From contig CALBMW010000326.1 in assembly GCA_937896275.1 (NCBI GenBank), forward strand, positions 1 through 6,268: a stretch of 6,268 bases of DNA. Direction: 5' to 3'. Position 1 is the first letter of the stretch. Every line of letters starts with the position of its first letter. The notes under the pieces were generated by a model that made no database searches, was not told the DNA's origin, and saw only the letters and a list, made by a program, of their open reading frames with translations. Position numbers and translations under genes: made by a program. This document shows positions 1 through 5,099 of this stretch, one piece after another. Source of the stretch: an uncultured Myxococcales bacterium (lineage in GTDB: Bacteria > Myxococcota_A > Bradymonadia > UBA7976 > UBA1532).

Positions 1-1983
1 CCGGTGTCATCGGATCGGGTGGTCTGGTCATTCGGCGCGCGCGCCCTGCTGCGACGGTGGCAGGGGGTCGACGCCGAGGCCTTCGCCGCGCGGGCCTACG
101 AGGCGATGGCCAACACCGCCGCCCACGACCGCGCCGTGATCTACGACCCGGCCGACGGCCTCTACCGGGGCGAGCAGTCCTTCCTCGACTGGCGCGAACA
201 GAGCTACCCCGAGTGGACCGCGGCAGACACGGTGCACCTGGGCATGTCGAAGGCGCTGTCGACCAACGTCGGGCACCTGCACCTGCTCGACACCTTGGCC
301 GAGATGGCGGCGACGCACGATCCGGGGGCGCGCGACGCCTGGCGGCGACAGGCCGACGATCTACGCGAGGCGCTGCGCGATCGGCTGTGGCTCGAGGATG
401 AGGGCCAATACGCGAGCTTCATCACCACGACCCTCGATCCCGCGCCCGTGCGGCGCTTCGATCTCCTGGGCGCCGCGCTGGCCATCCTGACCGACGTCGC
501 GACGCCGGCGCAGGCCGCCCGCATGGTGGCGGGCTACCCGCACACGGCGCAGGGCCCCCCGGTGATCTGGCCGCAGCAGAAGGACACGGCCATCTATCAC
601 AACCGGGCGATCTGGCCCTTCGTGACGGCCTATTGGCTGCGGGCCGCGCGCAAGGTGGGCAACGCGGCGGTGGTCGACGACGGGGTGCGCTCGATGGTCC
701 GCGGGGCGGCGCTCAACCTGTCGAACATGGAGAACTTCGAGGCGGTCAGCGGGGCAGCCTACGTCGAGGACGGCGCCTTCTCGGGGCCGGTGGTCAACAG
801 TCAGCGGCAGCTGTGGTCGGTGGCGGGCTACCTGGCGATGGTGCACGACGTGATCTTCGGCGTCGAGGTCGACGCCGAAGGCCTGGCGCTGCGGCCCTTC
901 GTCACGCCCTGGATGCGGGACACGCTGTTCGCGCACACCACGCGGATCGCGCTGGTGGGCTATCCCTTCCGGGGGCGCAGGATCACGTTGGCGCTGCACC
1001 TTCCGCCGGTGGGCACGGGGCCGGCGCCGTTCGCGCTCCAGGAGTGGCGGCTGGACGGGCGGTCTTTGCCCGCCGCGGCGCGGCTGCGGGCCGAGGATCT
1101 CGAGGAGGGCGCGCTCGTCGAGGCCATCCTGGTGGCGGGCGCCGGCGACGGCGGGACGCTGCGCCGCGTCGTCGACGGGCGCGACCATCGCGAGCTGTTC
1201 GCGCCCCGGACGCCGCGCATCGCGGGCGTGGACGTCGACGGCGGTCGCATCGCGCTGACCATCGATCTGCGCGACGAGGCGCCCGACGAGGTGTCCGTGA
1301 CCGTCTATCGGGACGGCGAGGCGCTGGTGCGCGACCGGCCGGGCGGGGCGGGGCGCGTGGTGGTCGACGAGCAGGCGGATCCGGCCGGCCCGACGCGCTG
1401 CTACAGCGTCGAGACGACCTACCTCGGATCGGGCAATCACTCGCAGCACAGTCCGCCCGCGTGTGGGTGGGGGCCAGGTTCGAGTCGCGTCGATCTCGTC
1501 CTCGCGCCCGCGATGCAGCACGTGGGCGGCGAGCTGTCCGAGAGCCACGGCCGGCCGCACTACGACAACTGGGGGGATCTGGGCCACACGCTGACGGTGC
1601 CCGCGTACGTGGCGCGCTTCTCGGGGCGACACCTGCTGCAGGTCGACGCCGGCAACGGCGCGGGATCGGTCAACACCGGCGTGACGTGCGCGGTGAAGCG
1701 GCTCGACGTCACCGACCTCGCCGACGGCGCGCGGATCGGAGGCGGCTATCTGGTGATGCCGCACCTCGGGGACTGGGATCGGTGGGCTGGCTCGTCCTTC
1801 GTGCCGGTGACCCTCGAGGCGGGACACACCTACCGCGTCGAGATTGGCGGGGACGAGCGCGCCGTCAACATGTCGGCCTTCGAGCACTTCGCGCGCTACA
1901 CGGGCGGCACCGGCGGGCGCGCTGGCGCCTTCGACCGGGTGAACATCTCGGCCCTGCGGATCCTGGCCCAAGACGCCCTCTGA
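1..1983 (+). CDS. Modular six-hairpin glycosidase-like protein, 3' part (5' end outside window)
   Basis: The frame is open at the left edge (codon CCG at position 1), and a GTG at 4 is only the first possible start in view, so the gene very probably begins upstream. Residues are counted from that GTG. Residues ~1-300 are helical and aromatic-rich, with motifs typical of (alpha/alpha)6-barrel glycosidases (GH63/debranching/rhamnosidase-like): SYPEWTAADT near 67-76, WPQQKDTAIYHNRAIWPF at 189-206, NMENFEA at 241-247, and a closing GLALRPFV near 293-300. Candidate catalytic acids are E70, D75, E243 and E246, not assigned. Residues ~310-395 look like a beta-rich barrel-capping segment. Residues ~402-487 resemble a fibronectin III domain ending in YLGSGNHSQHSPPA. 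Residues ~495-659 form a beta-sandwich-like module, possibly carbohydrate binding. Substrate and exact GH family cannot be read. Any signal peptide would lie upstream. The stop is TGA at 1981-1983. Confidence 0.8.
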   Translation, partial: PVSSDRVVWSFGARALLRRWQGVDAEAFAARAYEAMANTAAHDRAVIYDPADGLYRGEQSFLDWREQSYPEWTAADTVHLGMSKALSTNVGHLHLLDTLAEMAATHDPGARDAWRRQADDLREALRDRLWLEDEGQYASFITTTLDPAPVRRFDLLGAALAILTDVATPAQAARMVAGYPHTAQGPPVIWPQQKDTAIYHNRAIWPFVTAYWLRAARKVGNAAVVDDGVRSMVRGAALNLSNMENFEAVSGAAYVEDGAFSGPVVNSQRQLWSVAGYLAMVHDVIFGVEVDAEGLALRPFVTPWMRDTLFAHTTRIALVGYPFRGRRITLALHLPPVGTGPAPFALQEWRLDGRSLPAAARLRAEDLEEGALVEAILVAGAGDGGTLRRVVDGRDHRELFAPRTPRIAGVDVDGGRIALTIDLRDEAPDEVSVTVYRDGEALVRDRPGGAGRVVVDEQADPAGPTRCYSVETTYLGSGNHSQHSPPACGWGPGSSRVDLVLAPAMQHVGGELSESHGRPHYDNWGDLGHTLTVPAYVARFSGRHLLQVDAGNGAGSVNTGVTCAVKRLDVTDLADGARIGGGYLVMPHLGDWDRWAGSSFVPVTLEAGHTYRVEIGGDERAVNMSAFEHFARYTGGTGGRAGAFDRVNISALRILAQDAL

Positions 1984-2030
1984 GCACGCCCCGCTTGCCC
2001 GCGGCGGAGCCGGCTGGCAGGCTCGCGCGC

Positions 2031-2369
2031 ATGTCGAAGCAATCACGCAACGCGCCCTGCCCGTGCGGCAGCGGCAAGAAGTACAAGAACTGTCACCTGG
2101 CCGCCGACGAGGCCGCCGCGCGCCACGGAGAGCCACCCGCGAGCGGAGGACCGGCGCACCCGGCCCCCCGACGGCTGGTCTACACGGTGCTGGCGGTGGG
2201 CGTCGCCCTGTCGATCGGTGTCGCGGTCGTGCGGGACCTGTGGTCGGGCCTGGTGGTGCTCGCGGCCTGGTGCCTGGGCGTGGGCGCCTGGCTCAGCTTC
2301 CGCGATCCTCCGCCGCCCAACGAGGACCCCGGCAACCCCGCCGGCCTCGACTTCGGTCGCCGCGAGTAG
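2031..2369 (+). CDS. Small SEC-C motif protein with two transmembrane helices
   Basis: This is a 112-residue protein. Residues 7-22 (NAPCPCGSGKKYKNCH) are a textbook SEC-C zinc-binding motif: C10, C12, C21 and H22 match the CxCx8C[CH] pattern at the SecA C-terminus, where it binds Zn and contacts SecB or the ribosome. A polar linker (23-47) follows, then two hydrophobic segments, about 49-67 and 70-90, separated by a short R-D turn, and a proline-rich acidic tail (PPPPNEDPGNP). The predicted topology is a hairpin with both ends cytoplasmic. It lies 47 bases after the glycosidase stop on the same strand, so it could share its transcript, but nothing suggests a shared function. ATG 2031 was chosen because SEC-C motifs commonly sit at the very N-terminus; a weak GGCAGG lies at 2016-2021. 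The motif identity is secure; the role is unknown, with tethering of a zinc knuckle to the inner membrane an inference. Confidence 0.85.
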   Translation: MSKQSRNAPCPCGSGKKYKNCHLAADEAAARHGEPPASGGPAHPAPRRLVYTVLAVGVALSIGVAVVRDLWSGLVVLAAWCLGVGAWLSFRDPPPPNEDPGNPAGLDFGRRE

Positions 2370-2403
2370 GCGCCACGACGCGCGGCCGTCGATGGGACGC
2401 GAG

Positions 2404-2426
2404 CGCTCGGACACGGGACTCGAGCG
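2404..2426. terminator. Inverted repeat in the convergent gap, possible weak bidirectional terminator
   Basis: CGCTCG (2404-2409) and CGAGCG (2421-2426) are perfect complements around an 11-base loop. They lie between the convergent stops of the SEC-C gene (2369) and the secreted-protein gene (2443). Neither strand has a T-run after the stem, so this is not a standard intrinsic terminator. Position is the main argument for it. Confidence 0.25.
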
Positions 2427-2442
2427 GCGCGAGGGTGGCGCT

Positions 2443-3039
2443 CTACCTGCGGTGGTGCCTCGACCGCGCGGCGTGCTCGGGCTCGGGCGCGTGGAACAGG
2501 CGGAAGGTCCAGAAGGACCCGGTCGAGTAGCCGGGGATGGAGAGTGGGTTGAAGACCGAGTTGCTCGACGCCAGGCCACCCAGGTAGCCCTCGGGCGCGT
2601 CGGTGATCTCCATCGTGCACCCGGTCAGGACGACGCCGGGGACGGGCAGGTCGTTCGTCTGATAGGTGCAACGGCCCTCGCCGGCCATGTGCAGGCGGCC
2701 AAAGTGCCAATCACCGTAGATGGTGAGGTGCTCGCCGATGGGGAAGAAGGAGGCGGGGTTCAGGTGGGCGACCGGCACGTCGATGCAGGCCGTGCCCGTA
2801 CCGACCGTGTGCGGGTGGGCGTCATTGACCTTGCCGCTCGACGCCTCCGTGCGGACGCTCGAGAAGGTGCCGCCCAACACCAGCCGCACCGTCCCCGGCG
2901 CGCCTGGGATCGAGCACACCGAAGGATCGGCGGCCGCGGGATCGTGAACGGAGACGAGCTGCAGCACCGTCGCCTCCTGGGCCAAGGCGGGCGCGGCGGC
3001 GAACACGGTCAACACGGTGAGGAGGGCTCCACGACGCAT
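2443..3039 (-). CDS. Small secreted protein of unknown function, four cysteines
   Basis: I do not recognise the family. The 198-residue product begins with a classical Sec signal peptide: MRR, a hydrophobic core at about 4-19, and an ALA|QE signal peptidase I site after residue 20. There is no lipobox. The mature part (~178 residues) has four cysteines, at 42, 85, 124 and 141, enough for two disulfides. It is rich in short beta-prone stretches (VRLVLGGTF, HLTIYGDWHFGRLHM, GVVLTGCTMEIT) and ends in a basic HHRR tail, consistent with a small extracytoplasmic beta-sandwich. Start ATG at 3037-3039 was chosen because GGAGAA lies just upstream at 3044-3049 and the signal peptide then starts cleanly with MRR. 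An in-frame ATG at 3061-3063 would add eight residues but has no ribosome binding site. The gene seems to be transcribed separately, from its own promoter. Confidence 0.75.
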   Translation of the reverse strand: MRRGALLTVLTVFAAAPALAQEATVLQLVSVHDPAAADPSVCSIPGAPGTVRLVLGGTFSSVRTEASSGKVNDAHPHTVGTGTACIDVPVAHLNPASFFPIGEHLTIYGDWHFGRLHMAGEGRCTYQTNDLPVPGVVLTGCTMEITDAPEGYLGGLASSNSVFNPLSIPGYSTGSFWTFRLFHAPEPEHAARSRHHRR

Positions 3040-3043
3040 CGGC

Positions 3044-3049
3044 TTCTCC
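3044..3049 (-). promoter_or_regulatory. Ribosome binding site that decides the start of the secreted-protein gene
   Basis: The minus strand reads GGAGAA, then GCCG, then ATG at 3039. The GGAG core is six bases from the start. The in-frame ATG at 3063 has only TGCAAAG in front of it, so 3039 is preferred. Confidence 0.6.
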
Positions 3050-3077
3050 GTTCGAAATGGCATCTTTGCACGGGTGA

Positions 3078-3106
3078 GTGAAAGCCAGAAGGCAGGCCCG
3101 TGTCAA
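3078..3106 (-). promoter_or_regulatory. Probable sigma-70-type promoter for the secreted-protein gene
   Basis: On the minus strand a perfect TTGACA -35 box (3106-3101) is followed by a 17-base spacer and TTTCAC (3083-3078), a poor -10 match (3 of 6). Transcription would start near 3071, giving a leader of about 30 bases before the ATG at 3039. The consensus -35 with optimal spacing is the support. The weak -10 suggests an activator, another sigma factor or a low-activity promoter. Confidence 0.45.
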
Positions 3107-3117
3107 CGATGGCATCG
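3107..3117. promoter_or_regulatory. 11-bp palindrome abutting the -35 box, candidate operator
   Basis: CGATG-G-CATCG is a perfect 5+1+5 inverted repeat lying immediately next to the TTGACA box of the preceding promoter prediction. Its inner octamer ATGGCATC occurs again at 3057-3064, in the predicted 5' leader of the same gene. The position suits a transcription-factor site, but no regulator gene lies beside it. A palindrome this short can occur by chance. Confidence 0.3.
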
Positions 3118-3135
3118 AAAGTTTCCAATCGTATC

Positions 3136-3158
3136 AAAACTTCGCTTGTCCCGAAGTT
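3136..3158 (-). terminator. Probable intrinsic terminator behind the UspA gene
   Basis: On the minus strand a perfect 7-bp stem (AACTTCG / CGAAGTT, arms 3158-3152 and 3144-3138) encloses a 7-base loop and runs into TTTT (3139-3136, the first two T's belonging to the stem). It lies 66 bases past the UspA stop and ahead of the next promoter, as expected for a terminator. The stem is short and only four of seven pairs involve G or C... more exactly, CG, CG and TC positions give three G-C pairs, so strength is modest. Confidence 0.45.
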
Positions 3159-3224
3159 GGGCGCCGACCGCTGAAGCGGGACCGGACGATGGAGGGTGGC
3201 ATGCGGCAGCCGGCCTGGCGTGCG

Positions 3225-4130
3225 TCAAGCAGCTTGGCGCGGGCCTCCGGGCGCGGACACCCCCCGACCGCCGACCACCAGCACGCTGCATGGCGCGCCC
3301 ACCACCAGGCCGCGGGCCACGCTGCCCAGGAAGTCAGCCAGGCGTGAGCGGTGGCCCTTGTGCGCGACGATCAAGAGATCCGTCGCGCGAGCCTCCGCGT
3401 CGCGGGTGAGCGCGCCCACCGGCCCGCCCAGCAGCACGGCCGTGTCGACCGCCGGCAGGTCGGCAGCCAGGTCGGCGGCCAGGGCCTTCAGCTCGTCATC
3501 GACCTGGGCGATCATGCCTTCGTTGGCCGGCGGGATGATGACATCGGGCAAGGCGGGCAGGTCGGGCAGGTGGATGGAGTGGACGAGGCGCAAGCCCACG
3601 CCGAGGCGTCGGGCGAGCTCGACGCCGACGCGCACGGCGCCGGCCGAGAGGGGCGAGAAGTCGACCCCCACGGCGAGGCGGGTCTGCGCGTCGAGCGGTC
3701 GGGCGTCGGGGTGCACGATCAGCACCGGGCACGGCGGCCGCGCCACGATGGCCTGAACCCTCGATCCGAGGAGCGTGCGCAGGACGGCGCCCTTGCCCGT
3801 GCGGGCCATCACCAGCACGGCGGGATCGTGATCGGTGGCGATGCTCACGAGGCCGCTGTAGCAGTCGTCCACCGTCACGCTCACGTCGCTCGGCGCGGCC
3901 TCAGTGACGCGCCGGTACCACGCGTCGACGCGTCGGCGCGCGGCGTCCATCTGCTCGGGGTCTGCCAGGGCGGCGTACGTGGACGCCATCCAGGCTGCGG
4001 CGCCTGCCTCGATCACGTGGGCGACCACCACGGGCAGGCCGAAGATGGCTCCGAGGTCGCGGGCGCGGCGCGCGGCGACCACGGCCGCGTCCGACAGATC
4101 GGTGGCCAGCAGGACGCACTTGCCGTTCAT
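3225..4130 (-). CDS. Tandem-domain universal stress protein (UspA family)
   Basis: This 301-residue protein has two UspA (Usp, Rossmann-like) domains, about 3-140 and 151-287. Each starts with the expected beta strand and acidic residue (VLLATDLSD with D11; LAVGVDFSP with D157) and ends in the nucleotide-binding loop G-9x-G-S: G112/G122-S123 and G259/G269-S270. Each loop is followed by the usual strand (PCPVLIV; PCSVLVV). The first glycine of the full G-2x-G-9x-G-S/T signature is alanine in both (A109, A256), a common variant, so ATP binding is plausible. The protein should be cytoplasmic and involved in stress adaptation; its specific signal is unknown. ATG 4130 is preferred because GGAG lies seven bases upstream (4138-4141). 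An in-frame ATG at 4181 would add 17 residues without a ribosome binding site. It lies 144 bases downstream of the PilZ gene. Confidence 0.9.
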   Translation of the reverse strand: MNGKCVLLATDLSDAAVVAARRARDLGAIFGLPVVVAHVIEAGAAAWMASTYAALADPEQMDAARRRVDAWYRRVTEAAPSDVSVTVDDCYSGLVSIATDHDPAVLVMARTGKGAVLRTLLGSRVQAIVARPPCPVLIVHPDARPLDAQTRLAVGVDFSPLSAGAVRVGVELARRLGVGLRLVHSIHLPDLPALPDVIIPPANEGMIAQVDDELKALAADLAADLPAVDTAVLLGGPVGALTRDAEARATDLLIVAHKGHRSRLADFLGSVARGLVVGAPCSVLVVGGRGVSAPGGPRQAA

Positions 4131-4137
4131 CGCGAGG

Positions 4138-4141
4138 CTCC
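4138..4141 (-). promoter_or_regulatory. Ribosome binding site that decides the UspA start
   Basis: The minus strand carries GGAG followed by seven bases and ATG at 4130. The alternative ATG at 4181 is preceded by a C-rich sequence with no Shine-Dalgarno match. The chosen start also puts the first Usp beta strand at residue 5, usual for the family. Confidence 0.55.
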
Positions 4142-4274
4142 GCGCCGTGGACGCCGTGCGGGCGCCGACGATCGAGATCATAGCGCGGGGACGACCGCGC
4201 GAAGCCCCGTTGTGGCCGGCGCAGGGCGGTGGACGGTGCGGGGCGTCGGCGTGGTGGGCGAGCTGGGGAGGCTC

Positions 4275-5021
4275 TTAGCGCCAGGTGCCGCGGGCGGCCG
4301 CGGCCGGCAGGGGATCACGGGTCTGCTGGAAGAGCGACACGGCGGCGCGATGGCGCGGCTCGAGGTTCGTCAGCTCGATGCCCACCCCCGGATCGGGGGG
4401 GTCGCGCCGCCACGCCACCCGCGCTTCGGTCTCGATGGTGCCGATGCCCCGCAGCACGAGGCGCACCCTCAGGCGAGCCCCCTCGTTCAGCGGTTCATGG
4501 GTGGCGATGAACACCATGCGCGCGCCGCCCGCCACGAAGTTGTTGACCGTGTCGGGCCCCAAATCGGCGACGAGGAGATCGACGCCAGCCCGCAGGCGCC
4601 CCACCTCGCGCTCGAGCTCGGCGAGGCGGGCGTGCGCCTCGGCCAGCACGTGGAAGGTCACCAGCTTCTCCGAGATGCGGCCCGAGACTCCATCGCGGCC
4701 GCGGGACTCGAACATCGCCTCCGCCTCGGGCGGCAGCACGGCCTCGACTCGCGTGAGCAGCGCGCCGACGTCGTGGGTGCTCGCCGCGGCCATCTGACGC
4801 AGGTCGCGGTCGAGGCGACGCCGGCGACCCAAGATGCCGACCATCATGGCGCGGCCGTGATCGGCGGTGTCATGGCGACCGTTCGGTGGCGGCGGGGTCG
4901 ACGGCGGCTGGATGCGCACCTGGCGATTGGGGAGATCGGTCCTGATCGGCGTGGGCGACGGACCCCCGAGGGTCGTGCCTGGGAACGGCGCCCCAGCGTC
5001 CGGCGGACCATCTCGGTTCAT
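4275..5021 (-). CDS. Coiled-coil plus atypical PilZ domain protein
   Basis: This is a 248-residue protein. Residues 1-57 are proline-rich and probably disordered. Residues ~60-115 are helical and charged. Residues ~117-153 form a heptad-like coiled coil (FHVLAEAHARLAELEREVGRL). Residues ~156-236 match a PilZ barrel (PLNEGARLRVRLVL, EARVAWRR, PGVGIELTNLEPRHRAAV). The canonical c-di-GMP signature is degraded: where [DN]xSxxG is expected the protein reads N160-N-F-V-A-G165, with Phe for Ser. The only RxxxR (R138-R142) lies inside the coiled coil. A long helix feeding a motif-poor PilZ barrel resembles tetrameric PilZ proteins such as Xanthomonas XC_6012. No signal peptide is present, so it should be a cytoplasmic regulator or adaptor. 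ATG 5021 has GAGGG at 5026-5030. ATGs at 4847 and 4844 would drop the proline-rich region but lack a ribosome binding site. Confidence 0.7.
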   Translation of the reverse strand: MNRDGPPDAGAPFPGTTLGGPSPTPIRTDLPNRQVRIQPPSTPPPPNGRHDTADHGRAMMVGILGRRRRLDRDLRQMAAASTHDVGALLTRVEAVLPPEAEAMFESRGRDGVSGRISEKLVTFHVLAEAHARLAELEREVGRLRAGVDLLVADLGPDTVNNFVAGGARMVFIATHEPLNEGARLRVRLVLRGIGTIETEARVAWRRDPPDPGVGIELTNLEPRHRAAVSLFQQTRDPLPAAAARGTWR

Positions 5022-5060
5022 GCATCCCTCGCGTTCGAGCGGTCTCCAGACTGGCGAAGT

Positions 5061-5080
5061 TTGTGAGGAATTACAATGTG
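5061..5080 (-). promoter_or_regulatory. AT-rich patch with a -10-like box upstream of the PilZ gene
   Basis: In the 78-base gap before the PilZ gene the composition turns locally AT-rich. The minus strand reads TGTAAT at 5075-5070, five of six matches to TATAAT. No -35 element lies at a normal distance, since that spot is occupied by the GC hairpin at 5081-5099. It could be an independent start for the PilZ gene, but this is weak. Confidence 0.25.
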
Positions 5081-5099
5081 CCGGACCCTGCGGGGCCGG
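5081..5099 (-). terminator. GC-rich hairpin directly after the periplasmic binding protein gene
   Basis: CCGG-C-CCC / GGG-T-CCGG on the minus strand forms seven G-C pairs with one mismatch around a three-base GCA loop. It starts on the base after the TGA stop (5102-5100). The following CACATTGTAATT is only mildly T-rich, so it may be a weak or attenuating terminator or an mRNA-stabilising 3' hairpin. Confidence 0.35.

Noticed and set aside
4..6. GTG as the true start of the glycosidase
   Set aside because: The frame is open before it, it would begin inside an incomplete (alpha/alpha)6 barrel, and there is no signal peptide, so the gene is better treated as cut by the edge.
633..2030. Upstream extension of the SEC-C gene frame through the glycosidase
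   Set aside because: The extension is an R/G-rich shadow of the glycosidase frame. The SEC-C motif starts right after ATG 2031, which makes a much more ordinary N-terminus.
361..2136. A 591-codon open frame on the minus strand opposite the glycosidase
   Set aside because: Its product is an R/H/P-rich low-complexity sequence without domains, while the plus strand encodes recognisable motifs throughout. Long antisense frames are expected at this GC content.
3161..3224. Possible small gene or RNA between the UspA stop and the terminator hairpin
   Set aside because: Only a 4-bp CCGC/GCGG hairpin with a TGAA loop (around 3168-3179) is visible. There is no ribosome binding site plus frame and no promoter, so it looks like plain 3' untranslated sequence.
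4183..4200. GCGCGG / CCGCGC inverted repeat upstream of the UspA gene
   Set aside because: A 6-bp all-GC stem with no T-run in a very GC-rich region is easily due to chance, and it does not align with a promoter or ribosome binding site.
4596..4610. RxxxR (R138-R142) of the PilZ protein as a c-di-GMP motif
   Set aside because: It sits within the heptad pattern of the coiled coil and the matching serine motif is absent, so it is probably coincidental.
3351..5066. A 571-codon open frame on the plus strand across the UspA and PilZ genes
   Set aside because: It runs antisense through two unrelated, well-supported minus-strand genes and their gap, and its product is H/R/G/Q-rich with no domain.
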